DNA of 64,000 nt from Photobacterium profundum SS9. GTDB taxonomy: Bacteria > Pseudomonadota > Gammaproteobacteria > Enterobacterales > Vibrionaceae. The notes under the pieces were generated by a model. It saw nothing but the letters and a program-made list of their open reading frames with translations, was not told the DNA's origin and ran no database searches. This document shows positions 1-8,885 of the stretch, piece by piece; within the stretch, counting starts at the first letter, position 1; every line of letters begins with the position of its first letter. The stretch covers positions 2,555,411-2,619,410 of the forward strand of contig NC_006370.1 in NCBI RefSeq assembly GCF_000196255.1, given 5' to 3'. Made by a program: the position numbers and the translations under genes.

Positions 1-285
1 GTACAAAATTCTTTTTCTCTAGAGCGGTTTACCCTGAGAACGAGACGTACTTTAACTGATTGCAAAAAGGAGTCAATAAAAAGTTTTATGGCTTTGATTC
101 AAACGGTTAAAAACAAGCCATGCAAGTGGAAATATAAACCACAAAGCTCAAAATTGATCCAGTACAAAAATAATTAGCACAGAATTAAGACGGTGTATGA
201 GATGAATCTATTTCACTCATTAACGAGGTTTAATCAATGGAATAACAGTTTAGATAGTGCTTTGTACATTAGATTGGGATACTGG
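1..285. other. Intergenic region holding a leftward tRNA-type promoter
   Basis: No coding region is visible. The first ten bases match the spacer that precedes tRNA genes at 8700 and 17455 in this window, then diverge. A promoter closely matching that of the tRNA operon at 8858-8885 reads leftward out of the window (listed separately). A leftward tRNA operon just outside the window is therefore likely, but is not seen. Confidence 0.5.
49..76 (-). promoter_or_regulatory. Leftward sigma-70 promoter of tRNA-operon type
   Basis: On the minus strand there is a -35 TTGACT (71-76), a 16-bp spacer and a -10 TAAAGT (49-54), followed by ACGTCTCG. The -35, spacer length and -10 are identical to the promoter of the tRNA operon at 8858-8885. 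It points out of the left edge of the window. The activity is inferred from sequence only. Confidence 0.6.
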
Positions 286-1932
286 CTACAAGAGTTTATT
301 GACACGTTCTAACGCTAGTTTGTAAAGTTCATTGGCTCGCTCGATCTCTTCTTTTTTCGGTCTTGTATCATTACAGCAGACCCAATTACATGACGAAATC
401 ACTCCCTTGATATTTGCAGCTTTCGAAAAAGAAGGGGTCGCTAATGCTGTCAGCTCAAGAATCAAAAAACATAGATGATAATGAAAAGGAACCATATGAA
501 AAGCTCTATAGGCATCTTCTAACGCCCCTATTGCATTATTACTGTTACGTTTTTCAAAGGCTTTTTCTACCAGCTCACCTCCTTCTTTTAAGCGCTGGTT
601 AATTTCAACATGGCAGGCTTCAAGCAGCTTAACCTGACTTTGTATCAATACATCATCATCTGATTTCCCACATAATCCTCTCGCGATCTGCATCGTTTTT
701 TCATATTGTTCAGGTATACCACAAAAGCCATATAAGCGAGCAATATTCAACACTGTGTAATAATCATCAATAGGCTTTTCTTGAAGGTTAATTTTACTGA
801 CTATTATGAAAGAATCTTGGATTTCACCATGTAAACAAGCCAGAATGGCGACTCCAACCAATGAACTAATCTCACTCTCATAACGTTCTTGCTCTGTATC
901 ACCATGTATATTCTGTTCGTAAATATTGTGCCTTGCCTCATTCAGCAATTCGGTATATTCAGCATTGTCATCGGTATATATACTGGCAAGCATTAATGAA
1001 ACAGAAATATTAGAATATACACCGAAACTATAACGGCTTGTCCCTGTAACCTTTTTAATAAAATGTAAATATCCAATCGCTGCTTTCTTATGTTGTTGAA
1101 GAACAGCGTAAAGGTTAGCAATGATGAGTTCTCGTAGTGGATTTGCTGAATTAACTTTGTGCAGAAGGTGAAACTGTTCAAGGGCTTCCGGCACCCGCTC
1201 ACTCGCTATCAAACACCCGGCCAAATGCTTTCTCGCTAATGGCTGCTTCGGGTATTTGGCCAAAATATCTCGAAAGACAGTCTCTGCTCTTTTCAGTTCA
1301 CCTAAACCTTTAAGAGCTTGCCCAAAACCAATTCTTGGCCATAAATGATCAGTATGCTTACAGGCATTTTCATAGAAAACTTTGGCTTCTAAATGCCGCT
1401 CTGAACGTAATAAACAATCTCCATTAATTCTATCTATATAACCTGTATACAGCGGGTGATCCGCCCTATATCTCTTACAAAGGTCAGTCGCTGTTTGATA
1501 ATCCTTATTATCAACAGCCAGTAATAAGGGATACAAAGCCGATTTTCGCGTTAATACCATCTCAATCCGATTTACGAATACAATCGCAGAGAAAGGTTTA
1601 ATCAAATAATCATCAGGTTCCAGTTCAATGAGATGAGTAACCACCTGCTGAGTATTGTCACCAGTCACGCACATAAAAACACCATCGCTAGGAAGAAGCC
1701 GACGTTGTTTTACTTCATCAAAAATGAGACCGCCATCGATATGATGACGCATATTATAATCACAAATCACTATATCGTAGGTGTGTGCAGCTAATAAGCG
1801 AATAGCTTTGAGACTATCCATCGTACTATCAATGCTATTATTAGAAATACCCGCAGCATTTAGCATAGATCGCATGATTGAGATAGCTGTACTGGAGTCA
1901 TCTATCAATAAATATTTCTTTTCCATTACCAT
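286..1932 (-). CDS. Response regulator with C-terminal TPR repeats
   Basis: The N-terminal ~120 residues form a CheY-like receiver: the acidic pair follows YLLIDDS, the phospho-acceptor Asp is in the CDYNM motif (about residue 58) and the conserved Lys is in LIKPF. The remaining ~420 residues are helical with TPR-like units (for example around LAKYPKQPLARKHLAGCL). There is no DNA-binding or enzymatic output domain, so the signal probably passes through protein contacts. I chose the ATG at 1932 because GGAGGG lies seven bases upstream; upstream ATGs at 1962 and 1947 lack this. No cognate histidine kinase is adjacent, so the pathway is unknown. Related proteins exist in Vibrionaceae and Shewanella with no firm function known to me. 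Confidence 0.85.
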   Translation of the reverse strand: MVMEKKYLLIDDSSTAISIMRSMLNAAGISNNSIDSTMDSLKAIRLLAAHTYDIVICDYNMRHHIDGGLIFDEVKQRRLLPSDGVFMCVTGDNTQQVVTHLIELEPDDYLIKPFSAIVFVNRIEMVLTRKSALYPLLLAVDNKDYQTATDLCKRYRADHPLYTGYIDRINGDCLLRSERHLEAKVFYENACKHTDHLWPRIGFGQALKGLGELKRAETVFRDILAKYPKQPLARKHLAGCLIASERVPEALEQFHLLHKVNSANPLRELIIANLYAVLQQHKKAAIGYLHFIKKVTGTSRYSFGVYSNISVSLMLASIYTDDNAEYTELLNEARHNIYEQNIHGDTEQERYESEISSLVGVAILACLHGEIQDSFIIVSKINLQEKPIDDYYTVLNIARLYGFCGIPEQYEKTMQIARGLCGKSDDDVLIQSQVKLLEACHVEINQRLKEGGELVEKAFEKRNSNNAIGALEDAYRAFHMVPFHYHLCFLILELTALATPSFSKAANIKGVISSCNWVCCNDTRPKKEEIERANELYKLALERVNKLL

Positions 1933-2082
1933 CTTCAGACCCTCCATGGCTACACAAGTCAAATGATAACACCGACCAAACCTATTGCATATGAGCTCGA
2001 CAAAACAATCATAGTGAAAAAAAGAAATATAGACAATTTGATGTGGGAATATTCTGATTCAAGGCAGTAACAAACTGCTGTG

Positions 2083-2161
2083 CGGGCCGGACTTGAACCG
2101 GCACAGCGCGAACGCCGAGGGATTTTAAATCCCTTGTGTCTACCAATTCCACCACCAGGGC
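2083..2161 (-). pseudogene. Truncated tRNA-Leu(UAA), acceptor 3' strand lost
   Basis: From the 5' end at 2161 this is nearly identical to the intact tRNA-Leu genes at 8516-8602 and 17273-17359, including the UAA anticodon loop, the variable arm and the T arm. Identity stops at 2083. The bases that should form the 3' acceptor strand (CCGGGGC plus ACCA) read CCGCACAGCA, so four of seven acceptor pairs are lost and no CCA is encoded. The sequence that replaces it (CAAACTGCTGTGCG) also occurs at 8290-8304 beside the other tRNA operon, which points to a recombination junction. It is probably not a functional tRNA. Confidence 0.8.
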
Positions 2162-2630
2162 ACGCAATTCTTTATTGCGATGCTCCTAACCAATGTGCTT
2201 TATAAAAAGCGGTTAGACACCATCTTAGATACCGACACTAATCGCTTAGCGTCCATACCCCAAAACTTGTTTTCTTTGAAGTTAGCCTCGAAGAACGAGA
2301 TGTACTTTAACGGATCTAAACTCACCGTAAACCTAAAATTTAACTTATTAATCAATTGATTAAAAAACAAGCTACACTGTGCGAGTGGCGATCAGTTAGC
2401 ACAAAGATTACACATGACAAATTTGTAGCAACCATCCATATCAATTAACAAAAAATGCTCGCTCATTGGTATCCAGAATTACAGAATTCGTTCTGGCGCT
2501 TAAGCCTGAACCTTAAATTGATTAAGTATGGTGAGGCAACTATTTACCACCTTTAGTGGCATTTAATATTGCCTTATTGATTGATATACTGCCACACACA
2601 CTTAATTTCGTTGCAAAAAGTGCACTAATA
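2162..2630. other. Intergenic region with fossil tRNA-operon leader
   Basis: The stretch 2162-2225 is nearly identical to the leader of the tRNA-Leu genes at 8603 and 17360. After that it diverges. At 2304-2331 there is a decayed copy of the tRNA promoter (TTTACG, 16-bp spacer, TAAAGT on the minus strand). The rest (2332-2630) is AT-rich and holds the LysR gene's upstream region, with no gene visible. Confidence 0.55.
2304..2331 (-). promoter_or_regulatory. Degenerate tRNA-operon promoter
   Basis: Minus-strand -10 TAAAGT (2304-2309) is intact and the 16-bp spacer matches the tRNA promoters at 49-76 and 8858-8885, but the -35 reads TTTACG instead of TTGACT. It lies upstream of the truncated tRNA-Leu and fits a decaying tRNA operon. 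Confidence 0.45.
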
Positions 2631-3533
2631 ATGCGAAATACAGATAATTTTTTAATCTTTTACCATTTAATTGAGCAAGGCTCATTCAGCAAAGCCGCCG
2701 ATCAAGTTGGGCTAACAAAATCTGTCGTTAGTAAGCGGATAACCCGTTTAGAACAAGATCTTGGCGTGCAGCTGGTTTATCGAACGACTCGTAAGTTAAC
2801 GCTTACCGAAGCGGGCGAGGTTTTTTTCGGCCATGCGAGAGAAGTTTATTATTCTGTCCAAAATGCTGAAGAAGCCATGAGCGGATTAGGAGAAAGCTTA
2901 ACAGGCACCATTCGTCTTACCGTTCCAACTATTTCTGGTGAGCTGCTATTACCGAAAGCAATATCAGAGTTTAGTGCTAAGTACCCAGAAATTCACATTG
3001 ATATGGATTTAGACAATCGGTTTGTTGATATTGTGAAAGAAGGATTTGATCTCGCAATCCGAACGGGGGAATTACCAGATTCAAGCTTTATAGCCAGAAG
3101 ACTCGTTGATGCTCATTGGGTTATTTGTGGTGCTCCTGAATACTTTGCTCGCAATGGGGTACCAAAAATAGCATCTGAACTGGTCAATCATAATTGCCTC
3201 GCTTATAGCTACCAAGAAACTGGGGCAAAAGAATGGCTGTTCAAAGGTGAAAATAAACCTTATACCATTAAGGTGAATGGTAACTTTACGACGAATAATG
3301 CATCTGCATTACGTCGCGCAGCTTTGTTTGGGCAAGGGCTCGTTTATGTCCCGAAAGTGCTAGTTGCGGAAGATTTAAAAGCAGGTAGTTTAATTGAAGT
3401 GCTGCAAGAGCAAGTCGCTAAGTGCTTAGGTATTTATGCCATGTACCCTTACACTCGTCACCAGCCGATCAAAGTAAAATTATTTATAGAGCACCTTTAT
3501 CAGTGTTATCAGAAACACGAAGATAAGTTTTAG
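2631..3533 (+). CDS. LysR-family transcriptional regulator
   Basis: The N-terminal winged helix-turn-helix is clear (FSKAADQVGLTKSVVSKRITRLEQDLG), followed by a LysR substrate-binding domain (TGTIRLTVPTISGELLLPKAISEF, GFDLAIRTGELPDSSFIARRL). The frame opens at 2556, but the extra 25 N-terminal residues have no family counterpart, so the ATG at 2631 (MRNTDNFLIF) is the better start; no strong Shine-Dalgarno decides it. It converges on the lactate permease and shares a terminator with it. The closest group appears to be the CrgA/AaeR-like LysR proteins. Control of the adjacent lactate genes is possible from position only. Confidence 0.85.
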   Translation: MRNTDNFLIFYHLIEQGSFSKAADQVGLTKSVVSKRITRLEQDLGVQLVYRTTRKLTLTEAGEVFFGHAREVYYSVQNAEEAMSGLGESLTGTIRLTVPTISGELLLPKAISEFSAKYPEIHIDMDLDNRFVDIVKEGFDLAIRTGELPDSSFIARRLVDAHWVICGAPEYFARNGVPKIASELVNHNCLAYSYQETGAKEWLFKGENKPYTIKVNGNFTTNNASALRRAALFGQGLVYVPKVLVAEDLKAGSLIEVLQEQVAKCLGIYAMYPYTRHQPIKVKLFIEHLYQCYQKHEDKF

Positions 3534-3550
3534 CTCTCGATCTATAAAGA

Positions 3551-3588
3551 AAAAGCGAGATGATCGAAACTATCATCTCGCTTTTTTA
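3551..3588. terminator. Bidirectional intrinsic terminator between LysR gene and lldP
   Basis: A perfect 14-bp stem (AAAAGCGAGATGAT at 3551-3564 pairing with 3572-3585) encloses a 7-base loop, with T-runs on both strands. It can end both the rightward LysR transcript and the leftward lactate permease transcript. Confidence 0.85.
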
Positions 3589-3604
3589 TTAAGTCTGATG
3601 GGTA

Positions 3605-5296
3605 TTACACTATAGTACTCATGATTGCAGCCACAATGCCGTAAACGATCATCGGAACGACAGTACGCTTAATAATAAAGCCTTCTTTATTGGCGATACC
3701 TAAAATGGTTGATACGGCAATGATGTTATTGATACACACCATGTTACCCATAGCCCCACCGACTGACTGCAAGGCTAAAATTGTGGTTTGTGGCAAGCCA
3801 ACATTAATTGCAATTGTTTGCTGAATAGCACCGAAAGTCAGGTTTGAAACAGTTGCAGAGCCTGAAAAGAAGGCACCAAGTGCACCTAAATAGGCACCAA
3901 CATATTGCCAACTTGTACCCATGAGATCAGAGAAGGCTTGACCTGCTGTCATGATCGGTGAGTTCTCACCACCAGTCATCATCAGCTTCACCATAATTAA
4001 TGCACCAACCAGCGCGATAAATGGCATTTTGATTCGGCTCGCTGTTTCAGAAAACATTTGCTTAACTACGTTTCCTTTCAACTTGAACAGCGGGATAGAA
4101 ATCAATACCACCAGAAGGAAAGGTATCAGTGCTGGCACATAAAGTGTCTTATAAGCCCAGGACACATCGGTTCCAAGAATATGGCTAAGTTTAACAATCA
4201 ATGCCTTACTTAGACTGAAGTCACCTAGCGGTCCAAACGATAGAGAAAATACTTCTGTGCCATCAGTCAGTATCGACTTAATGCCGAACTGCTTAATGCG
4301 AGTAACAATAAGAATGACAATAAGTAAAATCGTTGGCGTCATCGCTTTAAAAATTTGTGCCGACGATACACTTTGACTTTGTACGCTTTGCTTCTCTGAT
4401 GAACGAGTTTCTGCCGAGCGAGAATCAGTAGCTGTCATATTGACTGCGTTCACTTCACCAAAAGCTGCAGCATCACCAGCAAAAACAGTTTGGGTAACAC
4501 TGTGCTGTTCTTTTGCTAAACCTAAGCCGAAACGCGCAACAATAACTGAAACAATCAAACCAATAGCGCCACCAACAAGTGCTGGGAACTCATAATTCCA
4601 TTGTGCAAGTAGGAAATATGGAACAGTGCATGACAAAGTACTAATTAATACAAACAGATAATTTTTGCGGATATCATTCCAACTAACGATGAAACGAAGC
4701 GCCATTGGCGGAATGATAAATGCGGCTACAAAATGGATTAAAGCTGTGGTTTTACCTATATCAAGTAAGGTTGCATCATCTAACCCTAGGTTGGAAAAAC
4801 CAAACCATGTTGGCGTACCTACAGCACCGAATGATACCGGTACAGAGTTCATGACTAGGGCCAACATGGCAACCTTCAATGGGTTAAAGCCTAAGCCAAC
4901 TAGAATAGGGGCAGCAATTGCAGCTGGGGTACCGAAGCCGGATGCACCTTCAATCATAAAAGCAAATGCCCAACCGATAATCATTAGCTGAGCTACTTGG
5001 TTTCGACTGATCCCTTCGAGCCAACGACGAATGATATCTTCAGAGCCTGAAAGATAGATCATTCTGTTTAATAAAATAGCACCAGCAACAATAGAAATTG
5101 GAGTTATAGCAGAAAGAATACCAGCAATGATGTTGGCGCTAATTAATGTGATGTCTGTACCGAAGTAAAAAAGTTGTATTGCTCCTACCATTAGAGCGGT
5201 AACTGGTAAGGCAATGTGCGAAGGTAATCCATTTTTCTTTGTCATCATCCAAATCAGGATGACAATAGGTATAACGGATAAAAATAAGGACGTCAT
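3605..5296 (-). CDS. lldP: L-lactate permease (LctP/LldP family)
   Basis: A polytopic inner-membrane protein of about 563 residues with about 13 hydrophobic segments. It carries the family's loop motifs (FMIEGASGFGTPAAIAAPILVGLGF and MNSVPVSFGAVGTPTWFG) and the C-terminal SGSATVSNLTFGAIQQ region. The family imports lactate or glycolate with protons. A hydrophilic Ser-rich insertion (SRSAETRSSEKQSVQSQSVSS) sits in a cytoplasmic loop near residue 300. The ATG at 5296 follows GGAAGATC closely; the ATG at 5311 is an alternative. The divergent neighbour is D-lactate dehydrogenase, so the pair forms a lactate-utilisation locus. D- versus L-lactate preference cannot be read from the sequence. Confidence 0.88.
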   Translation of the reverse strand: MTSLFLSVIPIVILIWMMTKKNGLPSHIALPVTALMVGAIQLFYFGTDITLISANIIAGILSAITPISIVAGAILLNRMIYLSGSEDIIRRWLEGISRNQVAQLMIIGWAFAFMIEGASGFGTPAAIAAPILVGLGFNPLKVAMLALVMNSVPVSFGAVGTPTWFGFSNLGLDDATLLDIGKTTALIHFVAAFIIPPMALRFIVSWNDIRKNYLFVLISTLSCTVPYFLLAQWNYEFPALVGGAIGLIVSVIVARFGLGLAKEQHSVTQTVFAGDAAAFGEVNAVNMTATDSRSAETRSSEKQSVQSQSVSSAQIFKAMTPTILLIVILIVTRIKQFGIKSILTDGTEVFSLSFGPLGDFSLSKALIVKLSHILGTDVSWAYKTLYVPALIPFLLVVLISIPLFKLKGNVVKQMFSETASRIKMPFIALVGALIMVKLMMTGGENSPIMTAGQAFSDLMGTSWQYVGAYLGALGAFFSGSATVSNLTFGAIQQTIAINVGLPQTTILALQSVGGAMGNMVCINNIIAVSTILGIANKEGFIIKRTVVPMIVYGIVAAIMSTIV

Positions 5297-6160
5297 GATC
5301 TTCCACTCCATGTGTTTGGCTAGCTAGTTACCCGATAAATTAGGATATATCTTAAGTTCGCTGCCATGTTTATAATTTTGTTATTTTCATTACAGGCTGT
5401 ATTTAGAACAGTAATTTTCTATCAGCTGTTTTATGTGGGGAAGATATTCTAAAGCGAAAAAAAGTAATGGCTATGCCTCTTTTTTGCTACAGGAGGCTTT
5501 AGTAAATATAAGTAATTTTGTTAAAACTTATAAAATTTGCCACAAGACCTTTGATAACAAGGCTGCAATAAACAAATAGTATAAATACCACCTTCTAATT
5601 ACGCCGAAATAAGAAACAATCATGTTCTATATCTTTACTAATAAATAAAAGTGATAACTGAAAATTTTACTATTTCTAGTCTTCTTACGTTAAAAGCGAT
5701 TATCACCACCATATATAATGGTGTTATATTACAACAAACATCATCAGGAAAATGATACTATATAGAATGCTCGTTATTTAATTACAAATTTGAAGGTGTG
5801 ATTATTGATGAATTTCATGAGCTCAATTAATACTCTTCTCCCCTTCTATTTAATAAATGATTAGACAGAATAAAACACACTCTCTTTATCGCCTGTTTGG
5901 GCTCAAAATAGAATTTATCAGTTATTATTTATTTGCACTTTTGAAACTTACCGTTGCAAAATAATGAATAGTCAGTTGTTAATATTAGCTGAACATCTTG
6001 CTACCTTGTTGTATCTTATAAATAAAAAACTAAATTTCGTAAGCATTACATAATTTGAAATTTATGTAAAAAACACATCCGAATATATTCATCGTAGATG
6101 TACGGATGAATAAATGTTTACACTATTACAACTTAAGACACACAGTAGTAAAGGATTGTT
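5297..6160. other. Divergent lldP/dld regulatory region
   Basis: An AT-rich region of about 860 bp between divergent genes, with no convincing ORF. It contains an inverted repeat around 5706-5731 (CACCACCAT / AATGGTGTT arms around a short AT centre) that could be an operator. It presumably holds both promoters. Its length is greater than needed for two promoters, but I see no RNA gene in it. Confidence 0.4.
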
Positions 6161-7867
6161 ATGGAAAACCATACGCTAATAAAGACGTTCCAATCACTTG
6201 TTGGAACAAAAAACGTTTTAACCCGCATTAAAGAAACCGAATATTACCGTTCAGGTTTTCGTTCGGGGAAAGGCGAAGCTCTTGCAGTCGTATTTCCGAC
6301 AACTTTACTAGAACAGTGGAATGTCATTAAGTCATGCGTTGAATCAAACTGCATTATTATTATGCAAGCGGCAAAAACTGGACTAACAGAAGGTTCAGCA
6401 CCAAGCGGCAGTGATTACGACAGAGAAGTGGTAATAATTAATATTACTAAAATGAAACAGATTCATCTTTTAGATGGTGGCAAGCAGGCTGTATGTATGC
6501 CGGGCACAAGCCTACACAGCCTAGAAAAAGAACTAAAAAAAGTAAAGCGTGCGCCGCACTCTGTCATTGGGTCCTCTTCTATTGGTGCAACAGTTGTTGG
6601 TGGCATTGCCAATAACTCTGGTGGCGCACTGGTTAAACGCGGGCCTGCTTATACTGAACTGTCGCTATTCGCTCAGGTAGATAAAGAAGGCGAATTACAT
6701 CTCGTTAACCACTTAGGGATTGACGGACTAGGTGAGACGCCTGAAGAGGTTTTAACCAACATTCAAAACGGTAACATTAAACTGGAAAACATCCAGCATG
6801 ATGTAGGTATGGCTTCCGACCGTGAATATGAAGCGCGCGTTCGTGATGTAGACTCTGATATTCCATCTCGATTTAACGCCGATGCACGTCGACTTTATGA
6901 GGCTAGTGGTTGCGCGGGTAAACTCGGCATTTTTGCTGTTCGAGTAGACAGTTACCCAGTTACTGAAAAAGAGCAGGTTTTTTATATCGGTACTGATGAC
7001 GCAGAAAAACTGACTCAGCTAAGAAGAGATATTTTATCTAAGTTTGATAATTTACCAGAAATGGGTGAATACATGCACCGTGACATTTTCAATCTTTCAG
7101 AAAAATACGGTAAAGATGTTTTCCTTTCTATCAATTACTTAGGTACCGAAAGTCTACCTAAATTCTTTGCACTAAAAGCTAAAGTAGAGAACTTTTTGGG
7201 TCGTATTCCTTATGTGAGCAAATACTTACCTGATACTATTTTGTACTACGTGAGTAAATTGTTCCCTCAGCACCTACCAAAACGCATGCTGGATTTCCGA
7301 AATAAGTATCAACACCACCTAATATTAAAAATGAGTGATGTGGGGATTGAAGAAGCAAAAGCTTACCTAGAAAAGAACTGGGGAGAAGACTCAGGTGGTA
7401 GCTACTTTGCATGTACTGCAGACGAAGGAAAAAAAGCACTGCTACATCGTTTTGCAGCAGCAGGTGCAGCTATTCGTTACGAAACTATCCACAGAAATGA
7501 AGTTGAAGAGATAGTCGCACTTGATATAGCGCTTCGCCGTAATGACCGAGAATGGGTAGAAGAACTACCAGAAGAGATAACCAAAAACATGGTGACATCA
7601 CTTTATTACGGCCATTTTATGTGTCATGTATTCCATCAGGACTATATCTTCAAGAAAGGCACTGACACCAAGAAAATGAAAAAATTGATGTTGGAATTGC
7701 TTGAACAAAAAGGGGCAAAATATCCTGCCGAGCATAATGTTGGTCACCTTTATGAGGCTGAAAACACATTGCAGGAGTTTTATCATAAGTTGGATCCAAC
7801 CAACACCTTTAACCCTGGTATTGGTAAGATGAGTAAATACAAACGCAATTGTAGCTGCTGCCATTAA
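6161..7867 (+). CDS. dld: Quinone-dependent D-lactate dehydrogenase
   Basis: At 568 residues it has the length of E. coli Dld (about 571). The N-terminal FAD-binding PCMH domain shows AAKTGLTEGSAPSG and the GGIANNSGGALVKRGPAYTE motif. The C-terminal half contains the membrane-binding segment rich in Lys and Arg, typical of this peripheral membrane flavoprotein. It oxidises D-lactate to pyruvate and passes electrons to the quinone pool. The start ATG follows AAAGGATTGTT. The protein ends in a Cys-rich tail (NCSCCH). An intrinsic terminator follows directly, so it is a single-gene transcript divergent from the lactate permease. Confidence 0.95.
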   Translation: MENHTLIKTFQSLVGTKNVLTRIKETEYYRSGFRSGKGEALAVVFPTTLLEQWNVIKSCVESNCIIIMQAAKTGLTEGSAPSGSDYDREVVIINITKMKQIHLLDGGKQAVCMPGTSLHSLEKELKKVKRAPHSVIGSSSIGATVVGGIANNSGGALVKRGPAYTELSLFAQVDKEGELHLVNHLGIDGLGETPEEVLTNIQNGNIKLENIQHDVGMASDREYEARVRDVDSDIPSRFNADARRLYEASGCAGKLGIFAVRVDSYPVTEKEQVFYIGTDDAEKLTQLRRDILSKFDNLPEMGEYMHRDIFNLSEKYGKDVFLSINYLGTESLPKFFALKAKVENFLGRIPYVSKYLPDTILYYVSKLFPQHLPKRMLDFRNKYQHHLILKMSDVGIEEAKAYLEKNWGEDSGGSYFACTADEGKKALLHRFAAAGAAIRYETIHRNEVEEIVALDIALRRNDREWVEELPEEITKNMVTSLYYGHFMCHVFHQDYIFKKGTDTKKMKKLMLELLEQKGAKYPAEHNVGHLYEAENTLQEFYHKLDPTNTFNPGIGKMSKYKRNCSCCH

Positions 7868-7872
7868 AACGT

Positions 7873-7903
7873 AAAGCCAGAGCATAATGCTCTGGCTTTT
7901 TAT
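7873..7903 (+). terminator. Intrinsic terminator of dld
   Basis: A 10-bp stem AAGCCAGAGC / GCTCTGGCTT (7874-7883 with 7889-7898) with a 5-base loop, followed by a T-run, 6 bases after the dld stop codon. Confidence 0.88.
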
Positions 7904-7996
7904 TCAGTTCCCCACTGCTATTAACAAATAAGGTGAACCTAACAATGTTATGACGCCAGCTTTTCTTTCGGGGCTTTAACGTTTTGACGAAGTGGT

Positions 7997-8262
7997 TATA
8001 CCCAAGTAACCTCAAAATGCAGGATTCAGAGTGGCCTCAGCGTGTTTAATTCAAGGAAAGTATGTGTAGGAATGGCATCCCCTTTCAAACATATTTGACA
8101 CCGAAGTAGACACGCTGAGTCACTCCCGAAGGGCGAGTTTTATTGGGCTCTATGCGGTGTTGCTAATTTTAAATGTAGAACCACTACGTCTATAAATTAG
8201 CGCCTTGCCTAGAGCCCAACAAATTCTCGCTGAAACGAGCATCTTGAAGTGACTTGGGTATA
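7997..8262. repeat. Miniature inverted-repeat element, family A, copy 1
   Basis: A 262-bp element flanked by TA on both sides. The ends are inverted repeats starting TACCCAAGT and ending ACTTGGGTA, extending about 24 bp inward. It contains no ORF of note. Near-identical full copies occur at 9076-9341, 35089-35354 and 57989-58254. It is a non-autonomous MITE-type element; the TA target suggests an IS630/Tc1-mariner-like transposase in trans, which is an inference. Confidence 0.85.
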
Positions 8263-8361
8263 TAGAAGTATTCTAATTCACGGCAACAACAAACTGCTGT
8301 GCGTGCAACTGTGCAAGTGACACATTGAATATGTATTGACGCGACTCAAAATTTAAATAAT

Positions 8362-8394
8362 AAAAAGCCCCGACATTTCTGTCAGGGCTTCGTA
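8362..8394 (-). terminator. Terminator of the tRNA Cys-Leu-Gly operon
   Basis: On the minus strand AGCCCTGAC / GTCGGGGCT pair around AGAAAT, followed by a T-run. It sits just after the last tRNA gene of the leftward operon. A nearly identical hairpin (one compensating base different) follows the second tRNA operon at 17131-17160. Confidence 0.8.
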
Positions 8395-8396
8395 TT

Positions 8397-8472
8397 TGGA
8401 GCGACACATCGGGTTCGAACCGATGACCTCAACCTTGGCAAGGTTGCGCTCTACCAGCTGAGCTAGTGTCGC
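8397..8472 (-). tRNA. tRNA-Gly (GCC)
   Basis: 76 bases including an encoded CCA. The acceptor GCGACAC pairs perfectly with GTGTCGC, the discriminator is T, the anticodon loop TTGCCAA gives GCC, and the T arm carries GGTTCGAACC. Last gene of a leftward Cys-Leu-Gly operon. Confidence 0.97.
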
Positions 8473-8515
8473 ATGCTGAATATTCTCTTTTCAGGGAATA
8501 TCAGACTTTAATAGA

Positions 8516-8602
8516 TGGTGCCCCGGGCCGGACTTGAACCGGCACAGCGCGAACGCCGAGGGATTTTAAATCCCTTGTGTCTACCAATTCCACCACCAGG
8601 GC
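8516..8602 (-). tRNA. tRNA-Leu (UAA)
   Basis: 87 bases including CCA. Acceptor GCCCTGG pairs with CCGGGGC (one G-U), class II variable arm, anticodon UAA in the loop TTTAAAA. Middle gene of the operon and identical in its body to the copy at 17273-17359 and the broken copy at 2083-2161. Confidence 0.97.
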
Positions 8603-8709
8603 ACGCAATTCTTTATTGCGATGCTCCTAACCAATGTGCTTTATGTAAAGCGGTTAGACACCATCTCTATAACAGTCTGCCAATGTAACTTAACTGTTAG
8701 TACAAAATT

Positions 8710-8783
8710 TGGAGGCGCGTCCCGGAGTCGAACCGAGGTACACGGATTTGCAATCCGCTGCATAGCCACTCTGCCAACGCGCC
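8710..8783 (-). tRNA. tRNA-Cys (GCA)
   Basis: 74 bases including CCA. Acceptor GGCGCGT pairs with ACGCGCC, anticodon loop TTGCAAA gives GCA. First gene of the leftward tRNA operon; a second copy lies at 17564-17637. Confidence 0.97.
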
Positions 8784-8857
8784 ATATGTATTTTAAGTTT
8801 TCAATATTAACTCAATATACAACCGTAGTGGGATTACCCCGCTGCGGTATGGCACGT

Positions 8858-8885
8858 ACTTTACTTGATTCAGAAAATGAGTCAA
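8858..8885 (-). promoter_or_regulatory. tRNA operon promoter
   Basis: Minus-strand TTGACT (8880-8885), 16-bp spacer, TAAAGT (8858-8863), then ACGTGCC, a GC-containing discriminator typical of stringently controlled stable-RNA promoters. It lies 75 bases upstream of tRNA-Cys. Confidence 0.75.

Noticed and set aside
4665..4991. 108-codon frame on the plus strand
   Set aside because: Fully antisense to the lactate permease gene; composition follows the sense codons.
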